The notes under the pieces are model-generated. The model was given only the letters and a program-made list of their open reading frames with translations, was not told the DNA's origin and ran no database searches. The translations under genes and the position numbers were made by a program. 64,000 bases of DNA, taken from NCBI RefSeq assembly GCF_007830545.1, contig NZ_VLLF01000009.1, forward strand, positions 186,001 through 250,000, in the 5' to 3' direction. This document shows, piece after piece, positions 1 to 8,685 of the stretch (the first letter of the stretch is position 1; the number at the start of each line of letters is the position of its first letter). The DNA comes from Roseibium hamelinense. Lineage in GTDB: Bacteria; Pseudomonadota; Alphaproteobacteria; Rhizobiales; Stappiaceae.

Positions 1-1
1 A

Positions 2-865
2 CTCTCGTTCGTGCAGCGCCCAGACGACCTAGCGGAAGTCCGTAAGATCACACGAGGCCGGGCCGGTGTCCTGGCAAAAATCGAAAAACCGCAAGCGATC
101 GGCCGACTTGATGAAATCATTGAATTGTCGGACGCAATAATGGTTGCACGGGGCGATCTCGGTGTCGAGATGCCGCTTGAACAAGTACCTGGCCTTCAAA
201 AACAAATTACCCGCGCGGCCAGAAGAGCCGGCAAACCTGTGGTTATCGCAACGCAGATGCTGGAATCTATGATTTCGGCACCGGTTCCAACGCGGGCTGA
301 AGTGTCCGACGTCGCAACTGCGGTCTTTGAAGGCGCTGATGCGGTCATGCTGTCAGCGGAGTCAGCTGCGGGGGAGTATCCGGTTGAAGCGGTCGAAACA
401 ATGGATAAGATCGCGCAACAGGTAGAGCGGGACCCTAACTATCAGAACATTATCCACGCTCAACGCACAGAGCCGGAGGCAACTGGCGCTGACGCCATTT
501 CGGCTGCAGCAAGGCAGATCGCGGATACGCTCAATCTTGCTGCCGTGGTGTGCTACACGACGTCCGGTGCAACAGGGCTTCGCGCCGCGCGGGAGCGCCC
601 ATCTTCGCCGGTAATCGTGTTGTCCCCAGTCATGTCAACTGCGAGGCGTTTGGGTCTTGCTTGGGGCCTCCACTGCGTAGTCAGTGAAGATGCCGCGAAC
701 GAGGACGATATGGTCGACCGGGCCTGCCGGATTTCTCATAGTGAAGGTTTTGCGCGTCCGGGACAGCGTGTAATTGTCACCGCCGGTGTTCCATTTGGCA
801 CTCCCGGCTCTACGAATATGCTCCGTATTGCGTTCGTCGGAAGCGACGGTCTCGGTGGAATTTGA
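2..865 (+). CDS. pyk: Pyruvate kinase, C-terminal part (5' end outside window)
   Basis: Catalyses phosphoenolpyruvate + ADP to pyruvate + ATP, the last step of glycolysis, in the cytosol. The reading frame is open to the left edge, and LSFVQRPDD at the edge matches the family's middle section, so roughly the first 40% of the protein is missing. Visible motifs are KIEKPQA, VARGDLGVE (substrate and Mg site), KPVVIATQMLESM and PTRAEVSDVATAVFEGADAVMLSAES. The last ~140 residues are the C-terminal domain. The GTG at 11 is an internal Val codon, not a start. A hairpin 14 bp after the stop separates it from convergent hemH. Confidence 0.95.
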   Translation, partial: LSFVQRPDDLAEVRKITRGRAGVLAKIEKPQAIGRLDEIIELSDAIMVARGDLGVEMPLEQVPGLQKQITRAARRAGKPVVIATQMLESMISAPVPTRAEVSDVATAVFEGADAVMLSAESAAGEYPVEAVETMDKIAQQVERDPNYQNIIHAQRTEPEATGADAISAAARQIADTLNLAAVVCYTTSGATGLRAARERPSSPVIVLSPVMSTARRLGLAWGLHCVVSEDAANEDDMVDRACRISHSEGFARPGQRVIVTAGVPFGTPGSTNMLRIAFVGSDGLGGI

Positions 866-879
866 CAATTCAATCGATT

Positions 880-907
880 AACAACCCCGGCCTCTGCCGG
901 GGTTGTT
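880..907. terminator. Hairpin between pyk and hemH
   Basis: Perfect 11-bp inverted repeat AACAACCCCGG / CCGGGGTTGTT with a 6-nt loop, lying between two convergent genes. The stem is GC-rich at its core and symmetrical, so it could end transcription from both sides. There is no long T-run outside the stem, so efficiency is uncertain. Confidence 0.65.
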
Positions 908-928
908 ATGTGCAACCGGCACCGTCGA

Positions 929-2017
929 TTATTCTACCCAGCCCGAAAGTTCGCGGCGGACTATATGATCGATAACCTTCATGCCCAAATCGCTATCATT
1001 CAGGCACGGTATGTGGCTGAATCGCTCGCCACCAGCCTCTTCAAAAATCTCACCCGCTTCGCCTGCGATTTCCTCAAGCGTTTCTAAGCAGTCGGATACG
1101 AACCCAGGGTTCATAACCGCAACATTTTTAACGCCATCCTGCGCCAGCTTTTCAACCGTCTTATCGGTATAAGGCTGTAGCCATTCTTCGGGACCAAACC
1201 GGGACTGGAATGTTGTCTGTAACTTTTCCTTATTCCACCCGAGAACTTCGCGCATCAGCCGGGTGGTTTTCTGACAATGGCAGTGATAGGGATCGCCTCG
1301 GCGGAAATACGATTGCGGAATACCATGATAGGACGTGAGCACGACGTCTGGCTCGAAATCGAGCGTATCAAGATGCCGTTTTACTGAATCTGCAAGAGCC
1401 GTCACATAGACCGGATCATCATGATATGGTGGCACGGTCCGAATTGCCGGTTGCCAACGCATTTCAAGGAGTGCCCGACACACTTCATCGTTCACAGTTG
1501 CGGTTGTTGTAGCCGAATACTGCGGATAAAGCGGGAAAACCAGGATGCGATCACACCCCTTTTCCTTCAGCGCTTCCAAGCGAGACCGAATAGAGGGTTG
1601 ACCATACCGCATAGCCCAATCGACATGGAGTTTGCTGTCGCTGTCACCCATCAATTCGGTAAGTTTGTCTGCTTGACTTCTGGTAATTGTCCGCAAAGGC
1701 GACTCATCTAGTTCATTGTTCCAGATTTCTTCATAAGCCTTGCCGGACTTACCGGGTCTTGTCATCAAAACGATCCCGTAAAGAATTGGGTACCAAATTG
1801 CCTTTGGCCACTCGATGACACGTTTGTCGGACAAGAACTGCCTCAGATAGCGACGCATGGGCCAATAGGTGGTCGCGTCTGGGGTACCGAGATTCACTAG
1901 CAAAACCCCGATCTTACCCGTCTTTACCTTCGGATGGTCCCCGGGCAAACGCATTTGGCGCATCTCAAGCTCTGGATCGGCGGAAATTGGCGCAGACGGC
2001 TGGACGTTCATGATCAT
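929..2017 (-). CDS. hemH: Ferrochelatase
   Basis: Inserts Fe2+ into protoporphyrin IX to make protoheme. The 362-residue protein has the class signatures: GVLLVNLGTPD near the N-terminus, the SDKRVIEWP segment, TSYHGIPQSYFRRGDPYHCHC carrying the catalytic His (~230), and PGFVSDCLETLEEI carrying the conserved Glu near the C-terminus. Length fits bacterial ferrochelatases with a short N-terminal extension. ATG codons at 2017 and 2011 are both possible starts. It follows the ligase gene on the same strand after a 160-bp gap, so it probably has its own promoter. That gap contains a 12-bp palindrome at 2091-2102. Confidence 0.96.
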   Translation of the reverse strand: MIMNVQPSAPISADPELEMRQMRLPGDHPKVKTGKIGVLLVNLGTPDATTYWPMRRYLRQFLSDKRVIEWPKAIWYPILYGIVLMTRPGKSGKAYEEIWNNELDESPLRTITRSQADKLTELMGDSDSKLHVDWAMRYGQPSIRSRLEALKEKGCDRILVFPLYPQYSATTTATVNDEVCRALLEMRWQPAIRTVPPYHDDPVYVTALADSVKRHLDTLDFEPDVVLTSYHGIPQSYFRRGDPYHCHCQKTTRLMREVLGWNKEKLQTTFQSRFGPEEWLQPYTDKTVEKLAQDGVKNVAVMNPGFVSDCLETLEEIAGEAGEIFEEAGGERFSHIPCLNDSDLGMKVIDHIVRRELSGWVE

Positions 2018-2177
2018 CCCACATATTAGCGATTTTATCAGGAGCCTGAATAGCGTTTTTAGTCATAGGCGCCAAGCTCTAATACTAATACGCAGATCTG
2101 CGCAGACAGATCACGCAAGCCGAAACGATATGGAAATGGGATTTAGAACAGTCCTCAACCAGCACGTAAGCGCTAAA

Positions 2178-3416
2178 TTAGCCGTACACCCTCTCGTCAG
2201 AAATGACCTTTCCATCATTAGGCAATGCTCCGACCGGAACCAACTTAACCTGGCCGCGGAGCCGTGTGACCTCTTTGAGGGTTTCCTCAACCTGTCTAGT
2301 ATCGGAGTTGTCTAGGTCATGCACTTCCATCGATAGGGTCATCACATCACTTTCGCCGGACCGCTCCACGACAAGGCGAGCTTTAACCACGTCTGTATAC
2401 TTCGCTACAATTTCAGCTATTTGCGCCGGATCGACGAACATTCCTTTGACTTTCGTGCGTTGGTCCGCACGGCCCAACCAACCTGCAATCCGTGCATTGG
2501 TCCGTCCACATGGCGACGGCGTGTCCAAGAGTTTGGACAAATCACCGGTCCCGAAACGGATCAAAGGATAAACGGGGTTAAAACTGGTAACGACCAGCTC
2601 ACCAACTTCGCCCGGGGGAACCGGGTCATTAGTCCCCGGCCGGACAATCTCGACAATGTAATCCTCATTGACAATCATTCCGTCTTTCGTTTCGCTCTCG
2701 TAAGCGATGACGCCAAGGTCTGCCGTAGCATAGCACTGAGCCACTGAAATACCTTGGCCTTCATACTCTGCGCGCAAGGACGGGAACAAAGCACCGCCTG
2801 AGACAAGGGCTTTTTTGATGGAGGATGCATCAAGACCTTGTTCCTTGGCCTTCTCCAACAACACTTTCAAATAATCGGGTGTTCCAATAAATCCGCTCAG
2901 CCGCAGGGTTCGAATTGCATCCACCTGCATGTCGGTGTTGCCAACGCCTGCCGGAAACACCGTACAGCCAAGAGCGCGTGCTCCATGGTCCAAGATGAAC
3001 CCACCTGGAGTCAAGTGATAGGAAAACGCATTGAGAACCAAATCTTCCTTACGGAAACCTGCGGCAAACAAAGCGCGAGCTCCATTCCAAGGGTCAGAAC
3101 CGGGGGCCTGAGGCTCCCAAATTGGACCGGGAGACATGAATACTCGCTCTACTCCAGATAGGCTGCCCGCTAAAAACCCTCCGAATGGAGGAGCTTCTTT
3201 TTGGCGAGCTATGAGTTCTGATTTTCGGAGCACAGGGATCTGCGCCAAAGATCGGCGCGAATCGAGTGTATATGGTTCAACACCTGAAAGATGTTGGGCC
3301 CACCCGGGCGCCTGATCCATCGCACGCGCTACGAATTCCGGCAATTTGGCAAAAAGAGCCGTTTCGCGCTGATCCGGCGGTTGCCGTTCAAGCGCGTCAT
3401 ACATCTCAACTTTCAT
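2178..3416 (-). CDS. Phenylacetate-CoA-ligase-like AMP-forming enzyme
   Basis: Member of the PaaK/CapK-like adenylate-forming family, about 412 residues, which activates aryl or other carboxylates to CoA thioesters through an acyl-AMP. Family features include SGGALFPSLR in the middle, YATADLGVIAYES, GEVGELVVTSFNPVYPLIRFGTGDLS and the C-terminal domain GWLGRADQRTKVKGMFVDPAQI. The start at 3416 is chosen because AGAGGATC sits just before the ATG; the frame is open further upstream but would then overlap the ABC gene. It is the last gene of the transporter operon, 37 bp after livF-like. The substrate is not readable from sequence; an aromatic acid is a reasonable guess. Confidence 0.85.
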   Translation of the reverse strand: MKVEMYDALERQPPDQRETALFAKLPEFVARAMDQAPGWAQHLSGVEPYTLDSRRSLAQIPVLRKSELIARQKEAPPFGGFLAGSLSGVERVFMSPGPIWEPQAPGSDPWNGARALFAAGFRKEDLVLNAFSYHLTPGGFILDHGARALGCTVFPAGVGNTDMQVDAIRTLRLSGFIGTPDYLKVLLEKAKEQGLDASSIKKALVSGGALFPSLRAEYEGQGISVAQCYATADLGVIAYESETKDGMIVNEDYIVEIVRPGTNDPVPPGEVGELVVTSFNPVYPLIRFGTGDLSKLLDTPSPCGRTNARIAGWLGRADQRTKVKGMFVDPAQIAEIVAKYTDVVKARLVVERSGESDVMTLSMEVHDLDNSDTRQVEETLKEVTRLRGQVKLVPVGALPNDGKVISDERVYG

Positions 3417-3453
3417 GATCCTCTCCGCCCAATCAGGAGGCTCAGAAAAATAT

Positions 3454-4311
3454 CTAAGCCAGCCAGCGTTTCCTTCGCTTGTAGTGTTTGACGTTCTTGA
3501 ACGACCTACGCCCTTCTCCGCCCACACCAAGATAAAATTCTTTCACGTCCTCGTTTTCGCGAAGCGCCTTTGCGTCTCCGTCCAGTACGATGCGGCCGGC
3601 TTCAAGAATGTAGCCATAGGTGGCGTATCGCAGCGCAACATTTGTGTTTTGCTCCGCCAACAGGAACGAGACACCCTCGTTGTCGTTCAGCTGCTTCACG
3701 ATTTCGAAGATTTCTTCAACAAGCTGCGGAGCCAGCCCCATGGACGGCTCGTCCAGCAAAATCATCTTGGGACGGCTCATCAGCGCGCGCCCGATGGCAC
3801 ACATCTGCTGTTCGCCGCCGGAGGTATAGCCCGCCTGGCTATTACGCCTTTCGCGGAGCCGCGGAAAATAGTTGTACACCATCTCCAGATCGGCTTTGAC
3901 GGCGGCTGCACCGTCCTTGCGTGTGTAGGCGCCGGTCAGAAGATTTTCTTCGATGCTCAAGTGCCCGAAACAGTGGCGCCCTTCCATCACCTGAATGCAG
4001 CCACGGCGCACGAGATCATTGGGCGAAAGTGCTTGCACTTCCTCGCCCTCAAACAGGATCTTGCCCTTAGTGACCTCACCGCGCTCTGCGCCTAAAAGAT
4101 TGGAAACAGCCTTCAAGGTGGTTGTCTTGCCCGCCCCGTTCGCTCCAAGCAACGCGACGATGCCGCCGCGTGGTACAGTCAAGGATACGCCCTTAAGAAC
4201 AAGGATCACATGATCGTAAATTACCTCAATATTGTTCACTCTCAGAATGCTATCCTGAGCTGCAGAGGCGCTTTTCTTGTTGTCGGTCCGGTCAAGTTCC
4301 AGTGTCGACAT
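3454..4311 (-). CDS. HAAT-type ABC transporter ATP-binding protein (LivF-like)
   Basis: ATPase of a branched-chain amino acid/amide-type (HAAT) importer. Walker A is GANGAGKTT, the signature is TSGGEQQM and Walker B is MILLDEPSMGL, followed by LLAEQN (switch His replaced by Gln, as is usual in LivF). The start is placed at MSTLELD (4311); an upstream ATG at 4335 is also in frame. The C-terminus has a basic tail (KHYKRRKRWLA) beyond the usual end of LivF, which is slightly unusual. It follows the binding-protein gene after a strong hairpin and precedes the PaaK-like ligase. Confidence 0.92.
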   Translation of the reverse strand: MSTLELDRTDNKKSASAAQDSILRVNNIEVIYDHVILVLKGVSLTVPRGGIVALLGANGAGKTTTLKAVSNLLGAERGEVTKGKILFEGEEVQALSPNDLVRRGCIQVMEGRHCFGHLSIEENLLTGAYTRKDGAAAVKADLEMVYNYFPRLRERRNSQAGYTSGGEQQMCAIGRALMSRPKMILLDEPSMGLAPQLVEEIFEIVKQLNDNEGVSFLLAEQNTNVALRYATYGYILEAGRIVLDGDAKALRENEDVKEFYLGVGGEGRRSFKNVKHYKRRKRWLA

Positions 4312-4343
4312 GGATTTCCGTAGCTCCCAAACCATCTTCTGGG

Positions 4344-4371
4344 GCGCTTCGCGGCCTGAACCGCGAAGCGC
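4344..4371 (-). terminator. Hairpin downstream of the HAAT binding-protein gene
   Basis: Perfect 11-bp inverted repeat GCGCTTCGCGG / CCGCGAAGCGC with a 6-nt loop, located between the stop of the binding-protein gene and livF-like. No T-tract follows. Such hairpins after binding-protein genes commonly protect the upstream mRNA or act as partial terminators, giving more binding protein than membrane components. That role is inferred here. Confidence 0.55.
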
Positions 4372-4383
4372 GCAATCGTTGAA

Positions 4384-5715
4384 CTACTGAGCGCAGGCCT
4401 CAGACCGCTCCGGCCACGGCGCGTTCTTTTCTGAATAATCAGCAGCGGCCGCCTCGAGCAGCGGACGAACTACGTCGCTCATCGGCTCGATCCAGTCGCT
4501 AATCTTCACGAAACGCTCGCCGTCCCACTCCTGAATGAACACCGGGTGGCTTCCGGCATGATCCTCACAAGTGATTTGGATCGGGTAGGAGAAACCGGAT
4601 AGTCCAAGCTCTGCAAGGCGCTCTTCGGTCAGATTCAGGGCTTCCAAGCCCATCCGCATGTCTTCGCCATTGATGACCTTTTTGCCGGTCAGTTCCTGCG
4701 CTGTGCGGATTCCTTCTGCGATGATCACAGAGTTCAAAACGCCGCGGTTATAAAGCGTGGTGCCGAGCATTTCCTCATCAGTTTGTGTTTTACCAGTATC
4801 CACAAGGTAGGTCTTGATGTCCTGAATTGCTGGAAAATCGGTTCCGACACCCGAGAAATTCATAGCCTTATATCCGGCAGCATCTTGCCCTGCAGCACCC
4901 GCATCGTCTTCACCGGCGGACCACCAAACACCGATAAACTTTTCCATCGGAAAACGGATTTTGGCTGCTTCCTTGATCGCTGTTGGGTTCATCGCACCCC
5001 AGCCCCACATGACCATGTAGTCCGGGCGGTCACGGCGGACATTCAGCCACTGCGAGGACTGGCTTTGCATTTGCGCAACAGGGACCGGATATTGCAGAAG
5101 CTCAAAGCCATAGGTTTCAGCTAGCTGCTCCAGCAGTGGGATTGGCTCGCGCCCAAAACCGGCATCCAGAAAGATGTAGCCGATCTTCTTGCCTTGCAGG
5201 TTTTCCATTCCCCCTTCTTGCTCACCAATATATTTCACGACAACAGAGGCACCGTCCCAATAGGTGGTTGGTGCATTGAAGACCCACGGAAAGACGTTGC
5301 CGATTGCAGCAGCAGATAGACCATAACCTACTGACAGAACCGGAATTTTATCAACTGAAGCTTTTGGAATCAGCTGGAGCGTAATACCGGTGGAATACGG
5401 ATTGTAGACAAGTGCGCCCTTGCCTTTCGTAGACTCGTAGCATTCGACGCCCTTTTGGGCGTTGTAGCTGGTCTCGCATTCTTCAATCTCGATCGGGACG
5501 CCGCCAATGCCGCCGTCACGCTCGTTGAGCATCTGGAGATAGTCGTTCATGCCATTGGCAATGAAAATACCAGAGCCGGCGAATGGCCCGGTACGATATG
5601 TCAGAAGCGGGACGTAGTTGGAGTCTTGTGCTTGGACCGGCTGCGGCGCGATGCCCACTGCCGTCACTCCGACAGCCAAAGCTGCGGCGAACGACCATGT
5701 TTTCAAGTGTTTCAT
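4384..5715 (-). CDS. HAAT-type ABC transporter substrate-binding protein (LivK-like)
   Basis: Periplasmic receptor of the importer, 443 residues, longer than LivJ/LivK (~370). The N-terminus is a Sec signal peptide with a hydrophobic stretch FAAALAVGVTAVGIA and likely cleavage after VQAQ. The mature part shows the Peripla_BP_6 pattern (YRTGPFAGSG, GIGGVPIEIEECETSYN, KIPVLSVGYG, KKIGYIFLDAGFGRE). A GGGAGGAAG ribosome site lies 4 nt before the ATG. Three Cys residues (two near the middle-left, one before the end) may form a disulfide. It is flanked by hairpins on both sides within the operon. Related receptors in operons with CoA ligases are often annotated for aromatic or fatty acids; the ligand here is unknown. 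Confidence 0.9.
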   Translation of the reverse strand: MKHLKTWSFAAALAVGVTAVGIAPQPVQAQDSNYVPLLTYRTGPFAGSGIFIANGMNDYLQMLNERDGGIGGVPIEIEECETSYNAQKGVECYESTKGKGALVYNPYSTGITLQLIPKASVDKIPVLSVGYGLSAAAIGNVFPWVFNAPTTYWDGASVVVKYIGEQEGGMENLQGKKIGYIFLDAGFGREPIPLLEQLAETYGFELLQYPVPVAQMQSQSSQWLNVRRDRPDYMVMWGWGAMNPTAIKEAAKIRFPMEKFIGVWWSAGEDDAGAAGQDAAGYKAMNFSGVGTDFPAIQDIKTYLVDTGKTQTDEEMLGTTLYNRGVLNSVIIAEGIRTAQELTGKKVINGEDMRMGLEALNLTEERLAELGLSGFSYPIQITCEDHAGSHPVFIQEWDGERFVKISDWIEPMSDVVRPLLEAAAADYSEKNAPWPERSEACAQ

Positions 5716-5767
5716 TTACTTCCTCCCTTGCGGATCTGAAGGTTTTCAGAAACCACCGGACCAGTTG

Positions 5768-5805
5768 CGCCATCCTCCCCGGACCGGTCCGTCGTCCGGA
5801 TGGCG
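5768..5805 (-). other. Inverted repeat between livM-like and binding-protein genes
   Basis: Arms CGCCATCC (5768-5775) and GGATGGCG (5798-5805) pair perfectly. The loop itself contains the self-complementary GGACCGGTCC. It lies in the only sizeable gap inside the operon upstream of the binding-protein gene. It could be an attenuator or RNA-processing site; no T-tract is present. Confidence 0.4.
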
Positions 5806-5818
5806 ATTGGGTAGGCCG

Positions 5819-6895
5819 TCAGTACGGGAACGGCCACACCCGCAATTTCTGCTTGGCGATTTGCCAGAGTCTGGCAAAGCCGTGCGGTTCGACAATCAAG
5901 AAGAAAATGATCAGCGCACCGATGACCATAAAGGCCAAGTGCTCAACCGTTTCCGCCCCGATATCAACGCCTAGCATGCTTGGGATCGCGCGCAGCACAA
6001 TTGGCAAGATCCAGATGAAGGCTGCACCCATAAAGGCGCCTCCGACACTGCCTAAGCCTCCCAGGATGACCATAAACAGGATCTGGAACGATAGCGTGAT
6101 AGAATAGGACGACGGTTCCGCGGCATTAAGCCAAAAGAACACCATCATCGCACCAGCTACGCCGCAGATATAGGACGATACGGCGAAGGCCATGAGTTTG
6201 GTTTGAAGCGGACGGATACCCATAAGCTCTGCGGCGATGTCCATGTCCCTAATCATCATCCATGACCGGCCAATCCGCCCACGCAACACATTTGAGATCA
6301 GGAATGCGATCACCACAGTGATCGAGAGAACCACGAAGTATCGCGCCAAGGGCGTGGCTTCGGCACCGGAGATTACAACTCCGAGCATCTCGCGCGTAGG
6401 AATCTCAATCGCACCAGACGCGTTGTAGTTATAGAGCCAGCCTATACGGATGAAGCACCATTCAAGAAAGAACTGTGCAGCCAGAGTTGTTACGGCCAGA
6501 TAAAGCCCCTTGATGCGCAAGCTCGGCAGGCCAAAAATCGCACCAACGATGGCCGAGAAAATCCCGGATGTAAGTACCAATAAGATGACATTCACATCCG
6601 GGAAAATTGTGGTCAGTTTATAGGCGGCATACGCACCAACCCCCATAAACGCCCCGGTCCCAAGCGACAGCTGCCCGCAAAACCCTGTCAAAACGTTCAG
6701 ACCGATGGCCGCAAGCGAAAAAACAAGGAAGGGGATCATGATCGAGGCAAGGAAAAAATCGTTGGCTGTCAGCGGGATCACCACAAAGGCGATCAGCAAA
6801 ATGACACCCAGGCCAATCTTGTCCTGACGGATCGGGAACAGCGCCTGATCCTTCTCGTAGCTTGTTTTGAATTGTCCGGCTTCGCGGTAAAACAT
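5819..6895 (-). CDS. HAAT-type ABC transporter permease (LivM-like)
   Basis: Inner-membrane permease, 358 residues, with about eight to ten hydrophobic segments. The conserved LivM block is present (NVLTGFCGQLSLGTGAFMGVGAYAAY), as is the C-terminal cytoplasmic-loop region LQTKLMAFAVSSYICGVAGAM and VILGGLGSVGGAFMGA. It starts 6 bp after the livH-like stop. It partners the LivH-like permease and both ATPases. The N-terminal ~30 residues are hydrophilic before the first membrane segment. Confidence 0.93.
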   Translation of the reverse strand: MFYREAGQFKTSYEKDQALFPIRQDKIGLGVILLIAFVVIPLTANDFFLASIMIPFLVFSLAAIGLNVLTGFCGQLSLGTGAFMGVGAYAAYKLTTIFPDVNVILLVLTSGIFSAIVGAIFGLPSLRIKGLYLAVTTLAAQFFLEWCFIRIGWLYNYNASGAIEIPTREMLGVVISGAEATPLARYFVVLSITVVIAFLISNVLRGRIGRSWMMIRDMDIAAELMGIRPLQTKLMAFAVSSYICGVAGAMMVFFWLNAAEPSSYSITLSFQILFMVILGGLGSVGGAFMGAAFIWILPIVLRAIPSMLGVDIGAETVEHLAFMVIGALIIFFLIVEPHGFARLWQIAKQKLRVWPFPY

Positions 6896-6901
6896 GTCGA
6901 C

Positions 6902-7855
6902 TTACACCCGTTCGATGATTTTTTCGCCGAAGAGACCTTGCGGCCGGAACAGCAGGAAAATAAGCGCGATGATGTAGGCAAACCAGGATTCGATCCCGCC
7001 ACCGACCAGACCGCCCCAATAAAGCTCAGCGATTTTCTCGCCGAAACCAATAATCAAGCCGCCAATAATCGCTCCGGGGATCGAGGTGAACCCGCCCAAA
7101 ATGAGGACCGGGAGCGCCTTGAAGGCAATGATTTCGAGCGCAAAAGACACGTCCGAGCGCGCGCCCCACATGATGCCTGTCGCCAGGGCCACAAGCCCCG
7201 CTGCAAACCAGACGATTGCCCAGATCTGGTTAAGCGAAATGCCAACCGACAAGGCAGCTTGGTGGTCATCCGCAACCGCCCGAAGCGCACGGCCGATACG
7301 GGTCTTGTTAAAGAAGATACCCAGTGCAGTGACCATCAGGATCGCGATTACTGCCGCAGCGATGTCGATGTGTTGAAGAATGACCAGTCCACGTTCGCCG
7401 AACTCGAAGGCAGTCGAACCCGTTGGAAGACCCAGTTCCTCCGTGATCATGCGCTTTGGCTCGCCGCCAAATATAAGCTCGCCGAAACCGATCAGAAAAT
7501 AAGTAAGCCCAATCGTTGCCATTAGCAAAATGATGTCCGGCTGATTAACCAGCGGCCGCATAACGACCCGCTCTATCCCATAGGCAAGCACCCCCATCAC
7601 ACCAATTGTTAGGATGAGCGCCAGAAAAGCAGGCACACCATTCTCGTGGAGGCCGACCAGTGTCAGACCGGCGAACACAACCATTATGCCTTGCGCGAAA
7701 TTGAAAACGCCGGACGCTTTGAAAATCAGGACAAAGCCCAAAGCAATCAGTGCGTAGAGGATCCCTGCGACAAAGCCTTCCCACAAGACTTGCAAGAAGA
7801 AGTCAGGCATCTGGTACATCTGCACGAAGGGATCAACAAAAATATCATATAGCAT
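6902..7855 (-). CDS. HAAT-type ABC transporter permease (LivH-like)
   Basis: Second inner-membrane permease, 317 residues. The typical LivH opening is visible (GFVAGILYALIALGFVLIFKASGVFNFAQG), together with GRALRAVADDHQAALSVGI in the EAA-like loop and the ending IFLLFRPQGLFGEK. It begins 11 bp after livG-like, with AAGGGATGAAAC before the ATG. Membrane topology and length are normal for the family. Confidence 0.94.
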   Translation of the reverse strand: MLYDIFVDPFVQMYQMPDFFLQVLWEGFVAGILYALIALGFVLIFKASGVFNFAQGIMVVFAGLTLVGLHENGVPAFLALILTIGVMGVLAYGIERVVMRPLVNQPDIILLMATIGLTYFLIGFGELIFGGEPKRMITEELGLPTGSTAFEFGERGLVILQHIDIAAAVIAILMVTALGIFFNKTRIGRALRAVADDHQAALSVGISLNQIWAIVWFAAGLVALATGIMWGARSDVSFALEIIAFKALPVLILGGFTSIPGAIIGGLIIGFGEKIAELYWGGLVGGGIESWFAYIIALIFLLFRPQGLFGEKIIERV

Positions 7856-7866
7856 GTTTCATCCCT

Positions 7867-8685
7867 TCAGTGGCTGACGCCGAGATAGGCGTCAATAACG
7901 GCTTGGCTGGCTTGGACTTCTTCTGGAGGTCCATCCGCAATCTTTTTGCCGTAGTCGAGGACCACCACGCGATCCGATAGGTCCATGACAACGCCCATAT
8001 CGTGTTCAATGAGGGCGATGGTCGTCCCAAACTCCTGGTTCACATCGATAATGAACCGGCTCATATCCTCTTTTTCCTCGAGGTTCATTCCTGCCATAGG
8101 CTCATCGAGCAAAAGCAAATCCGGCTCCATGGCGAGAGCCCGGCCAAGTTCCACCCGTTTTTGAAGACCATACGGCAGTCGACCGACTGGCGTCTTGCGA
8201 ATGGCCTGGATCTCCAAGAAATCGATAATGTCCTCAACCTTGCGCCGGTGCTCGATTTCCTCACGTTCGGCGGGGCCACGCCACAAAAGCTGCCAAAAGA
8301 AGTTCTTGTGCATCTTCAATGACCGGCCCGACATGATGTTGTCGAGGGTCGTCATTCCCTTAAACAAGGCAACGTTCTGGAACGTCCGGGCAATGCCCTG
8401 GCTCGCAGCCTCATACGGCTTCATTTTCCGCCGGACTTTACCCTGCCAGGTAATGGTGCCCTCTTGAGGATGATAGAAGCCGTTGATCACGTTGAGCATC
8501 GATGTTTTGCCGGCCCCGTTTGGGCCAATGATCGCACGAATTTCGCCTTTTAAAATATCGAAAGAGATGTCGGTGATTGCTTTTACGCCGCCGAATGACA
8601 GAGAAACATTATCGACCCGTAGAAGCTCTTCCCGTTCGGGATCGCCGGCTACCGGGAGCTTTTCTGCACCCACATACGCATTCAT
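7867..8685 (-). CDS. HAAT-type ABC transporter ATP-binding protein (LivG-like)
   Basis: ATPase of the same importer, 272 residues. Walker A is GPNGAGKTS, followed by the LivG-typical ARTFQNVALFKGMTTLDNIM. In place of the usual LSYGQ the signature reads LPYGLQKRVELGRAL, which is common in this subfamily. Walker B is LLLLDEPMAGM, followed by TIALIEHDM with the switch His. The start overlaps the end of the acyl-CoA ligase gene by 4 bp, and GGAGGCGGC lies just before the ATG, so the two are translationally coupled. Confidence 0.94.
   Translation of the reverse strand: MNAYVGAEKLPVAGDPEREELLRVDNVSLSFGGVKAITDISFDILKGEIRAIIGPNGAGKTSMLNVINGFYHPQEGTITWQGKVRRKMKPYEAASQGIARTFQNVALFKGMTTLDNIMSGRSLKMHKNFFWQLLWRGPAEREEIEHRRKVEDIIDFLEIQAIRKTPVGRLPYGLQKRVELGRALAMEPDLLLLDEPMAGMNLEEKEDMSRFIIDVNQEFGTTIALIEHDMGVVMDLSDRVVVLDYGKKIADGPPEEVQASQAVIDAYLGVSH

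Noticed and set aside
8085-8322. Plus- and minus-strand frames inside livG-like
   Set aside because: They overlap a complete ABC ATPase with all motifs and show no independent features.
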